From Azospirillum sp. 412522 (GTDB taxonomy: Bacteria; Pseudomonadota; Alphaproteobacteria; Azospirillales; Azospirillaceae): a stretch of 64,000 nt of DNA. Under the pieces are notes generated by a model that was not told where the DNA came from, searched no databases, and saw only the letters and a list, made by a program, of their open reading frames with translations. The stretch spans positions 3,762 through 67,761 of the forward strand of contig NZ_RWIJ01000004.1 of NCBI RefSeq assembly GCF_019805165.1, in the 5' to 3' direction. The position numbers were made by a program, and so were the translations under genes. Shown here one piece after another: positions 39,206 to 50,107 of the stretch (position 1 is its first letter; each line of letters starts with the position of its first letter).

Positions 39206-39305
39206 ACCTCGGCCGTCATTCCCGCGAAGGCGGGAATCCAGCTTCCCCATTATCTTGCTATGGAAACGCTTGGATCCCCGCCTCCGCGGGGATGACGACC
39301 GAGGT
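39206..39305. repeat. REP-like paired inverted repeat, family 1 copy A
   Basis: Two inverted copies of an imperfect palindrome (CCCGCGAAGGCGGG type, ending GATCCAG and flanked by CGTCAT) face each other across about 25 bp. The symmetry extends to ACCTCGG/CCGAGGT at the ends. It separates the RTX gene from hydA (convergent). Copy B is at 43046-43140. Confidence 0.8.
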
Positions 39306-39368
39306 AAGCGTCTAATTAGACGGAACGCGCCCCCGCCCGACTTGTCGGGCAGGGGCTTTTCGAATCCA

Positions 39369-41545
<2,177 letters not shown>

Positions 41546-41560
41546 CGCTGTTGCTAAGTG

Positions 41561-41707
41561 CCCTCTCCCGCCCCGGGAGAGGGAGGGGACCCACGAAGTG
41601 GGGAGGGTGAGGGGCATTCCGGACATGGATTTCTGATCCTTGCCCAATCCCTCACCCTTCCCATGCTCCGCATGGGCCCCTTCCCTCTCCCGGGACTGGA
41701 GAGGGAG
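41561..41707. repeat. REP-like paired inverted repeat, family 2 copy A
   Basis: Begins CCCTCTCCCGCCCCGGGAG and ends with the inverted CCCTCTCCCGGG-type unit near 41681-41706. The inner parts (GGGACCCACGAAGTGGGGAG; CCCTTCCCATGCTCCGCATG) are also inverted relatives. It fills the gap between the amidohydrolase stop and the tetR start. Copy B is at 51658-51814; a half-copy is at 62243. Confidence 0.8.
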
Positions 41708-41711
41708 CGTA

Positions 41712-42980
41712 TCACGCGGGGGCTTTCACCTGCTCCGCCATCGCATTCGCGCGGTCCAGCACGGCGTGCAACAATACCTCGCAGCCGGCGGTCGACCATT
41801 CCGGCGTCGTCTCCTCGACCTCGTTGTGGCTGATGCCGTCGATGCAGGGGATGAAGACCATGGCCGTCGGCGCCACCTTGGACAGGTAGCAGGCGTCGTG
41901 GCCGGCGCCCGAGACGATGTCGCGGAAGCTGTGGCCGGTGCGCTCCACCCCCTTGCGGACGGCGGCGACGCAGCTCTCGTCGAACTTGATCGGGGCGTAG
42001 TACCAGATCTGCTGGAAGTCGGTCTCCAACCCGATCTCGCCGGCGATCCTTTCCACCTCGGCGCGCAGCTCGCCGTCCATGGCGGCGAGGATGGCGTCGT
42101 CCGGGTGGCGGAAATCGACGGTGAAGAAGACGCGGCCGGGGATGACGTTGCGGCTGTTCGGGTGGATCTGCATCAGACCGACCGTGGCGCAGGCGAGCGG
42201 GCCGTATTTCATGCCGATGCGGTTCACCGCATCGACGACGCGGGCGGCACCCAGCAGGGCGTCCTTGCGGCGGACCATCGGGGTCGGGCCGGCATGGGCC
42301 TCCTGGCCGGTGAAGGTGATCTCGTACCAGCGCTGGCCCTGGCAGTCGGTGACGACGCCGATGGTCTTGCCCTCGATCTCCAGGATCGGACCCTGTTCGA
42401 TGTGGGCCTCGAAATAGGCGCCGACCTTGCGGCCGCCGACCTCCCGGTCGCCGGCATAGCCGATGCGGGCCAGCTCCTCGCCCATCGTCCTGCCGTCGAG
42501 GTCGGCGCGCGACAGGCCGTACTCCAGGTCGAACACCCCGGCGAAGACGCCGGACGACACCATGGCCGGGGCGAAGCGCGAACCCTCCTCGTTGGTCCAG
42601 ACCGCGACCTCCACCGGGGCCTCGGTGACGTAGTTCATGTCGTTCAGGCTGCGCACCACCTCCAGCCCGGCGAGCACGCCATAGACGCCGTCATACTTGC
42701 CGCCGGTCGGCTGGCTGTCGAGATGGCTGCCCATGATGACCGGGGGCAGGCTGTCGTCGCGGCCGGGGCGGCGGGCGAAGATGTTGCCCATCTTGTCGAC
42801 CGACACCGTGCAGCCAGCCTCCTCGCACCAGCGCACGAACAGGTCGCGGCCCTGTTTGTCGAGGTCGGTCAGCGCCAGCCGGCACACGCCGCCCTTGGGC
42901 GTGGCGCCGATCTGCGCCATGTCCATCAGGCTCTGCCACAGGCGCGAGCCGTTCACGGCGACATTCTGCGGGGTGGACAT
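41712..42980 (-). CDS. Zn-dependent N-carbamoyl-amino acid amidohydrolase (M20, beta-ureidopropionase-type)
   Basis: A 422-aa M20-family hydrolase (AllC/AmaB/PydC group). Seen: GSHLDSQPTGGKYDGVYGVLAGLEV (metal ligands), VWTNEEGSRFAPAMVSSG, EAHIEQGPILE, and GAGHDACYLSK. In this operon it should hydrolyse N-carbamoyl-beta-alanine or its 2-methyl derivative, the last step of reductive pyrimidine degradation, releasing ammonia and CO2. N-carbamoyl-L-amino acid hydrolases share the fold, so the substrate is assigned by context. Start at 42980 follows GGAGAGAGC. Confidence 0.92.
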   Translation of the reverse strand: MSTPQNVAVNGSRLWQSLMDMAQIGATPKGGVCRLALTDLDKQGRDLFVRWCEEAGCTVSVDKMGNIFARRPGRDDSLPPVIMGSHLDSQPTGGKYDGVYGVLAGLEVVRSLNDMNYVTEAPVEVAVWTNEEGSRFAPAMVSSGVFAGVFDLEYGLSRADLDGRTMGEELARIGYAGDREVGGRKVGAYFEAHIEQGPILEIEGKTIGVVTDCQGQRWYEITFTGQEAHAGPTPMVRRKDALLGAARVVDAVNRIGMKYGPLACATVGLMQIHPNSRNVIPGRVFFTVDFRHPDDAILAAMDGELRAEVERIAGEIGLETDFQQIWYYAPIKFDESCVAAVRKGVERTGHSFRDIVSGAGHDACYLSKVAPTAMVFIPCIDGISHNEVEETTPEWSTAGCEVLLHAVLDRANAMAEQVKAPA

Positions 42981-43045
42981 GTTGCTCTCTCCTGAACGGA
43001 AGGGCCCCCCATCCTTCTTCGGTCGGGCTGGCGCCATTTCTGTTT

Positions 43046-43140
43046 CGACGTCATCCCCGCGAAGGCGGGGATCCAGAGTTTTCGGTGGCGGTTCCCTCGG
43101 CGAAGCCTGGATCCCCGCCTTCGCGGGGATGACGGCCGAG
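43046..43140. repeat. REP-like paired inverted repeat, family 1 copy B
   Basis: CGTCATCCCCGCGAAGGCG (from 43049) is mirrored by GCCTTCGCGGGGATGACG ending at 43134, with about 30 bp between the two units. It occupies the gap between preA and the amidohydrolase gene. It is the same family as 39206-39305. Confidence 0.8.
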
Positions 43141-43148
43141 GGAGGCCG

Positions 43149-44432
43149 TTATTGGGCGGCTTCGGGGACGCGCATCGGGTTGCGGGCGTCGTTGGGCCAG
43201 GTGACGTAGGGCAGGTTGTTCTGCTCCGGCACCATGGTGATGCAGTCCGGCACCGGGCAGACATGGCTGCACAGGTTGCAGCCGACGCACTCCTCGTTGA
43301 CCACGGTGAAGACGCGGCGGCCTTCCCCTTGGTCGATGCGGATCGCCTGGTGCGAGGTGTCCTCGCAGACGATGTGGCAACGGCCGCAGTCGATGCACAA
43401 GGCGGGGTCGATCACCGCCTTGGTCGAGAAGTTCATGTTCAGGTCGTTCCAGTTGACGACGTTGCGCACCGCGCGGCCGCTCAAATCGTCGAGGGTCCGG
43501 TATCCCTTCTCGTCCATCCAGTTGGACAGGCCGCCGATCATGTCCTCGACGATCTTGAAGCCGTAGGTCATCGCGGCGGTGCAGACCTGGACGTTGGTGG
43601 CGCCCAGCGCCATGAACTCCGCCGCGTCCCGCCATGTGGTGATGCCGCCGATGCCGCTGACCGGCAGGCCGCGGGTATCGGGGTTGCGGGCGATCTCCGC
43701 CACCATGTTGAGCGCGATCGGCTTCACCGCCGGGCCGCAATAGCCGCCGTGGCTGCCCTTGCCGTCGACCACCGGGGTGGGGGCCATGGCGTCGAGGTCG
43801 ACCGCGACGATGGAATTCACCGTGTTGATCAGCGAGATCGCGTCGGCGCCGCCGCGCTTGGCCGCTTCCGCCGACCACAGGATGTTGGTGATGTTGGGGG
43901 TCAGCTTGACGATCACCGGCAGGTTGACGGCGTTCTTCACCCAGCGGGTGACCTGCTCCACCATGTCCGGCACCTGCCCGATGGCGGAGCCCATGCCGCG
44001 CTCGCACATGCCGTGCGGGCAGCCGAGGTTCAGTTCGAGCCCGTCGGCGGCCCCGGTCTCGGCGACGCGGAGGGCGAGGCCGGCCCAGGCGGCCTCCGTC
44101 ATGGTCGCCATCAGCGAGACGACCATGGCGCGGTCGGGCCAGTCGCGCTTGACCTCCATGATCTCGCGCAGGTTGACCTCCAGCGGCCGGTCGGAGATCA
44201 GCTCGATGTTGTTGAAGCCGATCATCCGGCGGTCGGTGTCGAGATGGGCGCCGTAGCGGCTGGAGACGTTGACCACCGGCGGATCCTCGCCCAGCGTCTT
44301 CCACACCACGCCGCCCCAGCCCGCCTTGAAGGCGCGGACGACGTTGTAGGCCTTGTCGGTCGGCGGGGCCGATGCCAGCCAGAAGGGGTTGGGGGAGCGG
44401 ATGCCGGCGATGGTGCTGCTGAGATCGGCCAT
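43149..44432 (-). CDS. preA: NAD-dependent dihydropyrimidine dehydrogenase subunit PreA
   Basis: A 427-aa subunit: FMN-binding dihydroorotate-dehydrogenase-like barrel (about 1-310; NPFWLASAPPTDKAYNV, LNLGCPHGMCERGMG with the catalytic Cys) and a C-terminal ferredoxin domain with two 4Fe-4S motifs (CIDCGRCHIVCED; CVGCNLCSHVCPVPDC). With PreT it reduces uracil/thymine to the dihydro form. It starts 17 bp after preT. The family resemblance is close over the whole length. Confidence 0.96.
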   Translation of the reverse strand: MADLSSTIAGIRSPNPFWLASAPPTDKAYNVVRAFKAGWGGVVWKTLGEDPPVVNVSSRYGAHLDTDRRMIGFNNIELISDRPLEVNLREIMEVKRDWPDRAMVVSLMATMTEAAWAGLALRVAETGAADGLELNLGCPHGMCERGMGSAIGQVPDMVEQVTRWVKNAVNLPVIVKLTPNITNILWSAEAAKRGGADAISLINTVNSIVAVDLDAMAPTPVVDGKGSHGGYCGPAVKPIALNMVAEIARNPDTRGLPVSGIGGITTWRDAAEFMALGATNVQVCTAAMTYGFKIVEDMIGGLSNWMDEKGYRTLDDLSGRAVRNVVNWNDLNMNFSTKAVIDPALCIDCGRCHIVCEDTSHQAIRIDQGEGRRVFTVVNEECVGCNLCSHVCPVPDCITMVPEQNNLPYVTWPNDARNPMRVPEAAQ

Positions 44433-44449
44433 GATGTGGCTCCCTTTCC

Positions 44450-45760
44450 TCAGGCGGTCAGGTGGCTATGGATGGCGAGGGCGGCGAGCTTGCCGTCCTG
44501 CACCGACTGGACCGTCAGGTCTTCGCCGGTCGCGACGCAATCGCCGCCGGCCCAGACCTTGGCGAGGGTGGTGCGGTATGACGGGTCGATGGCGATCTTG
44601 CCGCCGGTGACTTGCAGGCCGTCGAGCGCCTCGGCCGACAGCTTCTGCCCGACAGCCTTCAGCACCATGTCGGCCTGGAGGGTGAAGGTCTCGCCGGTGC
44701 CGGACAGCTTGCCGTCGGTCAGGCGGGTGCGCTCGAAGGTGATGGAGGTCTCGCCGATCTCTTTCGGAGCGGCGAAGGTCTTGAGGACGACGCCCTCGGT
44801 CTGCGCCAGCTCCTGCTCCCAGCCGGTGGCGCCCATCTGGGCACGGCCGCGGCGGTAGACCAGGGTGACGTCCTCGGCACCCAGGCGCTTGGCCTGGATG
44901 GCGGCATCCACGGCGGTGTTGCCGCCGCCGATCACCACGACGCTGTGGCCCACCACGGGCGGCTGGCCGGGAGGGGCCTGACGGACCCGCTCGATGAAGG
45001 CGGTGGCGTCCTCGACGCCCGCGCGCTCCTCGCCGGGAATGCCGAGGCGGTTGTTGGACCCCAGGCCGACACCGAGGAACACCGCGTCGAAATCGGCGCG
45101 CAGGCTGTCGAGCGACAGGTCGGCGCCCAGCTTGCGGCCCTGCTCCACACTGATGCCGCCGACGCCGAGGATGAAGGCGACCTCGCGCTGGGCGAAATCG
45201 TCGGCCATCTTGTAGGGGGCGAGGCCGTATTCGTTGAGGCCGCCGGACTTCGCCTTCGCCTCGAACACCGTCACCTCATGGCCGAGCGTGGCGAGGCGGT
45301 GGGCGCAGGACAGGCCGGCCGGGCCGGCACCGACCACGGCGACGCGCTTGCCGGTGGCGGCGGCGCGCGGGAAGGGGTGGGCCGGTTCGCCGTCGATGAG
45401 GCGGTCGGTGGCGTGGCGTTGCAGACGGCCGATGGCGACGGGGCGGTCCTCCGCCCGGTTGCGCACGCAGGACTGTTCGCACAGGGTTTCGGTCGGGCAG
45501 ACACGGCCGCAGGTGCCGCCCATGATGTTCTCCGACAGGATCGTCGTCGCGGCACCCTTCAGGTTGCCGGTGGCGATCGAGCGGATGAAGGCCGGGATGT
45601 CGATCCCGGTCGGGCAGGCCTTGATGCAGGGGGCGTCGTAGCAGAACAGGCAGCGGTTCGATTCGGCCAGCGCCTGCACCGGCGTCATCGCCGGGGTGAG
45701 GTCGGCGTAGGGCGAAGCCAGCTGGTCTTCAGCAGGGGAAAGCGTAGCGATCAGGGTCAT
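44450..45760 (-). CDS. preT: NAD-dependent dihydropyrimidine dehydrogenase subunit PreT
   Basis: A 436-aa FAD/NAD(P) subunit related to the GltD small chain. Seen: N-terminal Fe-S cysteines (CLFCYDAPCIKACPTGIDIPAF; CGRVCPTETLCEQSC), FAD motif [14 protein letters not shown] and pyridine-nucleotide motif VVVIGGGNTAVDAAI, and GGDCVATGEDLTVQSVQDG near the C-terminus. It passes electrons to PreA. The ATG at 45760 begins the conserved region and has GAAGGGAA upstream; a longer frame is unsupported. It is first in the pyrimidine operon. Confidence 0.95.
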   Translation of the reverse strand: MTLIATLSPAEDQLASPYADLTPAMTPVQALAESNRCLFCYDAPCIKACPTGIDIPAFIRSIATGNLKGAATTILSENIMGGTCGRVCPTETLCEQSCVRNRAEDRPVAIGRLQRHATDRLIDGEPAHPFPRAAATGKRVAVVGAGPAGLSCAHRLATLGHEVTVFEAKAKSGGLNEYGLAPYKMADDFAQREVAFILGVGGISVEQGRKLGADLSLDSLRADFDAVFLGVGLGSNNRLGIPGEERAGVEDATAFIERVRQAPPGQPPVVGHSVVVIGGGNTAVDAAIQAKRLGAEDVTLVYRRGRAQMGATGWEQELAQTEGVVLKTFAAPKEIGETSITFERTRLTDGKLSGTGETFTLQADMVLKAVGQKLSAEALDGLQVTGGKIAIDPSYRTTLAKVWAGGDCVATGEDLTVQSVQDGKLAALAIHSHLTA

Positions 45761-46104
45761 GGCGGATGGCTTCCCTTCGGTCGCAGAGCGGCGTGTCTGC
45801 CGAAGCGTCAGCAACCCGCGTGCCAAGAGAACCAACCAGCACTGCCAACGGCGGGAGGCGGCGGAAAAGCTGACTGTTCGGTCAAGAACTGACGGTATGG
45901 ACAGGCATGCTCCCATCATGCCAGCCATGCGGATTGCACGCAACTCAGCCTTTTGGTGCCTCTTTTCGCGGCGATACGCAAGAAACACATGGGAAGCGAT
46001 GGGAATGGAAACAGGAAATTGCGCCCTATCAAGGGGTTGCATCGTCGGGCCACCGCCTTCAATTTCGGCAGCGAGCCTATGCAACAGGGATAGGGGGTGC
46101 CGTC
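45761..46104. other. 344-bp divergent promoter region preT / ogt
   Basis: No gene seen. It carries copy 1 of a 43-bp element also found upstream of the ABC importer (45862-45904) and, nearer ogt, an AT-richer stretch around 45990-46030. GGGGGTG precedes the ogt start. Confidence 0.6.
45862..45904 (-). promoter_or_regulatory. 43-bp shared promoter element, copy 1 (pyrimidine operon)
   Basis: On the minus strand it opens CTGTCCATACCGTCAGTTC and ends TTTTCCG; it aligns without gaps to 62114-62156 with 36 of 43 bases identical by my count. It ends about 100 bp upstream of the preT start. GTCA-AGAAC-TGAC inside it is an inverted repeat, and TTGACC on the minus strand could be a -35 box. Confidence 0.7.
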
Positions 46105-46641
46105 ATGCCCGCTCCATCCAGCCTGCTGATCGACAGGACCGCCACGCCCATCGGCGAACTGATCGTGGTGGCGGGCGAGGACGGCGCCTTGCGCGCCATC
46201 GACTGGACCGACCATGAGGATCGGCTGCATCGGCTGCTGCGCCTGCACCATTCCGGCGGCTACGAACTTCGGCCGTCATGTGATCCGGGTGGTCTGACAC
46301 GGGCGATGGATGCCTATTTCGCGGGCGATCTGGCGAGGATCGACCGGTTGCCGGTGCGCACCAGCGGGACGCCGTTCCAGCGCGCGGTATGGGCGGCGCT
46401 GCGCGGGATTCCCTGCGGCGGCACCGTCAGCTACCGCGAGCTGGCGGCGCTGTCCGGGCGGCCGGCGGCAGTACGGGCTGCGGGGCACGCCAACGGCGCC
46501 AACCCGGTCAGCGTCGTGGTGCCCTGCCACCGGGTGATCGGCTCCGGCGGGGCGCTGACCGGCTATGGCGGCGGGATGGAGCGCAAGCGCTGGCTGCTGG
46601 CGCATGAGGGGGCGCTAGACGGGTGCCGCCCCCACCGTTGA
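46105..46641 (+). CDS. ogt: Methylated-DNA--protein-cysteine methyltransferase
   Basis: A 178-aa O6-alkylguanine-DNA repair protein. Seen: the suicide-acceptor motif VVVPCHRVIGSGG with Cys141, FQRAVWAALRGIPCGGTVSYRELAALSGRP (DNA-binding helix-turn-helix and Arg finger) and a C-terminal GYGGGMERKRWLLAHEG. The N-terminal domain lacks the Cys-rich Ada region, so it is the Ogt type. ATG at 46105 follows AGGGGGTG. It is convergent with bdcA, whose stop is 15 bp away. Confidence 0.95.
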   Translation: MPAPSSLLIDRTATPIGELIVVAGEDGALRAIDWTDHEDRLHRLLRLHHSGGYELRPSCDPGGLTRAMDAYFAGDLARIDRLPVRTSGTPFQRAVWAALRGIPCGGTVSYRELAALSGRPAAVRAAGHANGANPVSVVVPCHRVIGSGGALTGYGGGMERKRWLLAHEGALDGCRPHR

Positions 46642-46656
46642 TCCGGGCTTCGGCCG

Positions 46657-47370
46657 TCAGGCGCCGAACCCGCCGTCGATGGTCTGGAACGAACCGGTGA
46701 TCATCGCGGCATGCGGGCCGGCGATGTAGGCGGTCAGTTCGGCGATTTCGTCGGCGTGGATGTGGCGCTTGATCGCCATGAAGCCGTGCATGGTGGAGGC
46801 CATAGGACCGTCGGCCGGATTCATGTCGCTGTCGGTCGGACCCGGCTGGATGGCGTTCACGGTGATGCCGCGGTCGCCGAAGTCGCGGGCGAGGCCGCGC
46901 ACCATGCCCTGTACCGCCGACTTGGTCAGGGCGTAGGCGGAGCCGCCGGCGAAGGGCATGCGGTCGCCGTTGACCGACCCGATGACGATGATGCGGCCGC
47001 CGTCGTTCATGTGCCGGGCCGCTTCGACCGCCGCGTGGTAGGGCGCGCGGACATTGACGTCGATCATCCGGTCGATGGCGTCGGGATCGAGCGTGAGCGG
47101 ATCGCCCAGCACCAGCGTGCCGGCATTGACCACCAGCACGTCCAGCGCGCCGCGGCCGGCGACGGTGGCGATCAGGGCGTCGCGGTCGGCGCTGTCGGTG
47201 CGGATGGCCTCCGCGCCGGCTTCGGCGGCGAGAGCCTCGGCCGCGTCCTTCGATCCGGCATAGGTGAAGGCGACGCTGGCGCCGGCCTTGGCGAAGCGGC
47301 GGACGATGGCCTTGCCGATGCCGCGGCTGCCGCCGAGAACCAGGACTTTGCGGCCGGTGAACTCGCTCAT
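46657..47370 (-). CDS. bdcA: BdcA-like SDR oxidoreductase
   Basis: A 237-aa short-chain dehydrogenase with VLGGSRGIGKAI (cofactor motif), NAG, the Tyr-Lys pair in SAYALTKSA and QPGPTDSDMNPADGP. Several blocks follow E. coli BdcA closely (TYAGSKDAAEALA, APYHAAVEAARHM, IGSVNGDRMP). BdcA was described as a cyclic-di-GMP-binding biofilm-dispersal protein; whether that holds here is unknown. It is divergent from a BdcR-like TetR gene with a palindromic site between, which strengthens the assignment. Confidence 0.9.
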   Translation of the reverse strand: MSEFTGRKVLVLGGSRGIGKAIVRRFAKAGASVAFTYAGSKDAAEALAAEAGAEAIRTDSADRDALIATVAGRGALDVLVVNAGTLVLGDPLTLDPDAIDRMIDVNVRAPYHAAVEAARHMNDGGRIIVIGSVNGDRMPFAGGSAYALTKSAVQGMVRGLARDFGDRGITVNAIQPGPTDSDMNPADGPMASTMHGFMAIKRHIHADEIAELTAYIAGPHAAMITGSFQTIDGGFGA

Positions 47371-47391
47371 GATGTGCTCCTTGAGGAAATG

Positions 47392-47403
47392 TAGTGAGCA
47401 CTA
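47392..47403. promoter_or_regulatory. BdcR-type operator 1 (TAGTGAGCACTA)
   Basis: A 12-bp palindrome (TAGTG/CACTA arms) 22 bp upstream of the bdcA start. It matches operator 2 at 47442 in 10 of 12 positions; the centres are 50 bp apart. Confidence 0.65.
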
Positions 47404-47441
47404 TATAAATGCGGGCGGAGGGTTTGTGCAAGGAGAAAATA

Positions 47442-47453
47442 TAGTGGTCGCTA
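47442..47453. promoter_or_regulatory. BdcR-type operator 2 (TAGTGGTCGCTA)
   Basis: Near-palindrome covering the GTG start codon of the tetR gene itself (47444). With operator 1 it gives a consensus TAGTGNNCRCTA, which suggests autorepression of both divergent genes. Confidence 0.6.
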
Positions 47454-48076
47454 CAAAATCGCTCCCCGCGGAATCGTCCCCCACGGAAACGTCGGGGGTG
47501 CGGGGGCGGCGGCGGTCCTTCGACATGGACGAGGCGGTCGAAACCGCGATGAGGCTGTTCCATGCGCGCGGCTACGACGCCGTGGGCGTCGCCGAGCTGG
47601 GGGCGGAGCTGGGGATCAAGCCGCCGAGCTTCTATGCCGCCTTCGGCAGCAAGGCCGGGCTGTTCGAGCGGGCGCTCCGGCGCTATGCGGGGGGAGAGGC
47701 GAACATCTTCGCCCGGGCGCAGGCCGACGGCGGCGGCGTGGCCGAGGTGATCGGGCGCACGCTGCGGCTGGCGGCGCGGCTCTATCCGGAGCGGAACGGG
47801 GTGGCGGGCTGCCTCGTGCTCGACGGCGCGCGCAACAGCGCCGATCCGGAAGCGCGCGCGCTGACCGCGGCGCTGAGGACGGCCAGCGTGTCGGCCCTCC
47901 GCGACTTCATCGCCGGGGAGGAGCCGGAACGCGCCGGCGCGCTCGCAGAATTCGTGATGATCGCGATGATGGGGATGTCGGCGGCGGCCCGAGACGGCGC
48001 GGACGAGACGGCGCTGACCGCCTTCGCGGAGATGGCGGGCCGCGCCTTCCGCCGCGAACTGGCGGCGGAAGGGTGA
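47444..48076 (+). CDS. bdcR: BdcR-like TetR-family regulator
   Basis: A 210-aa TetR regulator whose helix-turn-helix (MRLFHARGYDAVGVAELGAELGIKPPSFYAAFGSKAGLFERAL in outline) and GVAGCLVLDGARN block follow E. coli BdcR. The first ATG lies inside the DNA-binding domain, so I use the GTG at 47444, preceded by AGGAG at 8 nt, which restores the basic N-terminal arm (RGRRRSF). It is divergent from bdcA by 73 bp with two palindromes. The inducer is unknown. Confidence 0.85.
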   Translation: MVATKSLPAESSPTETSGVRGRRRSFDMDEAVETAMRLFHARGYDAVGVAELGAELGIKPPSFYAAFGSKAGLFERALRRYAGGEANIFARAQADGGGVAEVIGRTLRLAARLYPERNGVAGCLVLDGARNSADPEARALTAALRTASVSALRDFIAGEEPERAGALAEFVMIAMMGMSAAARDGADETALTAFAEMAGRAFRRELAAEG

Positions 48077-48110
48077 TGTGTCGGCCTGAACCCGACGGAA
48101 AAACCGCGAC

Positions 48111-49031
48111 TCAGGCCGGCATGGCGTCGCGCGGAATGATGGCGCCACGGTGCTGGATGACGGCGGCGGCCAGCTTGTGGGCGGCGCGGGCGGCGTCGGC
48201 CGGTCGCTCGCCGCGCAGGCGGGCAGCGAGATAGCCGGCGCTGAAGCTGTCGCCGGCCGCCGTGGTGTCGACCACCGTGGCGACCTTCTGCGCCGGCACT
48301 TCGACGGCTTCACCGTTCTCGATCACCACGCAGCCGGGCTGCTCCAGCTTCAGGACGATCTCGGAAACCCCGGCCTCGCGGACGCGGGCCAGAACGGCGT
48401 CGGCATCGGCGTCGCCATAGAGGTCGCGCAGGTCGGTGACGCCGGGCAGCGCGATGTCGGTCAGCCGCAGCATGCGGTCGAAGGCGGCGCGGGCGGTGTC
48501 GAGGTCCGGCCACAGGCGCGGGCGCCAGTTGGTGTCGAAGGCGACCTTGCCGCCGCGCGCGCGGACCCGCTCCAGCAGCTCGAACAGCCGCTCGCGGCCC
48601 TGCTCGCCCAAAATGGCGATGCTGATGCCGGAGAGATAGACGATGCCGTAGCCCTCCAGCGCCTTGGACAGCTCCGGCGTCTGGGGCAGGGCGAACAGCT
48701 CGCGCGCCGGGGCCTTGTCGCGCCAGTAGAGGAAGCGGCGCTCGCCGGCCGGATCGGTCTCGATCAGGTAGAGGCCGGGCAGGCGGTTCGGCACGCGCAG
48801 GACGTGCTCCGTGCCGACGCCCTCCGCCGCCCAGGCCGCGACCATGCCGTCGCTGATGCTGTCGTCGCCGAGTGCGGTGACATAGTCGACTGGCGTGCCC
48901 AGACGCGCCAGATAGACCGCGGTGTTCAGCGTGTCGCCGCCGAAGCCCATGGTCAGCGACCCGTCCGGCCGCCGGAACATCTCGATCATGCATTCGCCAA
49001 GGGCGGCGACGCGGTTGGGCGTGTCGGTCAT
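48111..49031 (-). CDS. kdgK: 2-dehydro-3-deoxygluconokinase (KDG kinase)
   Basis: A 306-aa PfkB-family sugar kinase. Seen: VAALGECMIEMFRR, the sugar-binding MGFGGDTLNTAVYLARLG, and the ATP/anion-hole motif DTTAAGDSFSAGYLA with the catalytic Asp. It phosphorylates 2-keto-3-deoxygluconate to KDPG, the step after altronate dehydratase and KduD. It is last in the leftward operon uxaC-uxaA-eamA-kdgK. The KDPG aldolase (eda) is not in the window. Confidence 0.92.
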   Translation of the reverse strand: MTDTPNRVAALGECMIEMFRRPDGSLTMGFGGDTLNTAVYLARLGTPVDYVTALGDDSISDGMVAAWAAEGVGTEHVLRVPNRLPGLYLIETDPAGERRFLYWRDKAPARELFALPQTPELSKALEGYGIVYLSGISIAILGEQGRERLFELLERVRARGGKVAFDTNWRPRLWPDLDTARAAFDRMLRLTDIALPGVTDLRDLYGDADADAVLARVREAGVSEIVLKLEQPGCVVIENGEAVEVPAQKVATVVDTTAAGDSFSAGYLAARLRGERPADAARAAHKLAAAVIQHRGAIIPRDAMPA

Positions 49032-49083
49032 GCTTCTTCTCCGCAAGCCGGGGAAGGCCCCGGCAAATCCCATTTCAACCAAT

Positions 49084-50061
49084 TCAATGGCCGATCGAAC
49101 GGCGTTCCCGTGCCCGCATCCGTTCGCGGTGCGCGGTGTAGAGGCCGCTGGCGATGATCACGCCGGTGCCGGCGAAGGTCCAATGGTCGGGCACCGCGCC
49201 GAAGACGAGGAAGCCCAGGGCCGTGGACCAGATCAGCTGGACATAGGTGAAGGGCGCCAGCACCGACGCCTCGCCCTGGCGGTAGGCCAGGATCAGCAGC
49301 CATTGCGACAGGGTGTAGACCAGCCCGATGAAGGCCCCCAGCAGCATCTCCCACGGCGTCGGCCAGACGGCGTGCAGGGGAAGCAGCGCCGTCAGCACGA
49401 TCAGGCCGATCAGGGCGCTCCACACCATGGTGGTCAGCGGGTTCTCCTGCACCGTCATCTTGCGAGTCGCCACCAGCCCCAGGGCCCAGCTGAAGGCGGT
49501 CAGGATCGGCAGCAGCGAGGCCGGCTGGAAGCCGTCGGCTCCCGGCCGGATGACGATCAGCACGCCGGCCAGCCCGACCAGCAGGGCGATCCAGCGACGG
49601 ACGCCGACCTTCTCGCTCAGGAACAGGATCGACAGGACGGTGACGAAGACGGGGGAGACGAAGCTGATCGCCGCGGCTTCGGCCAGCGGCAGATGCTGCA
49701 TCGCCATGATGAAGAACAGCGCCGAACCCAGCATGCCCAGGCCGCGCACGGCCTGAAGCCCCGGCCGCGCCGTCCTCAGCACCCGCAGCGCTCCGCCGCG
49801 GAGCGCCAGCGGCATCACCAGGGCGGCGAAGACGGCGTAGCGCATCCAGGCGATTTCGGCCGGCGGCAGGGTGCGGCCGAGATATTTCGCCGTGGCGTCG
49901 GAGCAGGACAGGCAGGCGACCGCCAGCACCACCAGCAGGATCGCCCGCATCGGCTCCGTGCCCCTGGACCCCGGACCGGCCGGCTGGATCGGGGGCTGTG
50001 GTGCGTTCACCGGCGAAGGGCCGGGGTCGCCACCGGGGCGGAGGGCTGAACTGTCTGGCAT
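49084..50061 (-). CDS. EamA/DMT-family membrane transporter
   Basis: A 325-aa protein with ten predicted helices in two EamA repeats (ILLVVLAVACLSCSDATAKYLGR; SALFFIMAMQHLPLAEAAAISFVSPVF). The first 37 residues are proline-rich and unconserved, so translation may actually start at the ATG at 49950 (MRAILLVV). It lies between uxaA and kdgK. In that position it may export or import a sugar acid or related metabolite, but DMT proteins are too diverse to say more. Confidence 0.85.
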   Translation of the reverse strand: MPDSSALRPGGDPGPSPVNAPQPPIQPAGPGSRGTEPMRAILLVVLAVACLSCSDATAKYLGRTLPPAEIAWMRYAVFAALVMPLALRGGALRVLRTARPGLQAVRGLGMLGSALFFIMAMQHLPLAEAAAISFVSPVFVTVLSILFLSEKVGVRRWIALLVGLAGVLIVIRPGADGFQPASLLPILTAFSWALGLVATRKMTVQENPLTTMVWSALIGLIVLTALLPLHAVWPTPWEMLLGAFIGLVYTLSQWLLILAYRQGEASVLAPFTYVQLIWSTALGFLVFGAVPDHWTFAGTGVIIASGLYTAHRERMRARERRSIGH

Positions 50062-50087
50062 GGTGCCGGCTCGTCATCGGTTTCCGA

Positions 50088-50107
50088 TAAGGGGGTGGCC
50101 CCCCTTA
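50088..50107. repeat. Hairpin over the uxaA stop codon
   Basis: TAAGGGGG (50088-50095) pairs with CCCCCTTA (50100-50107), which includes the TAA stop of uxaA. It could modulate read-through or mRNA decay between uxaA and the eamA gene. No T-run. Confidence 0.45.
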
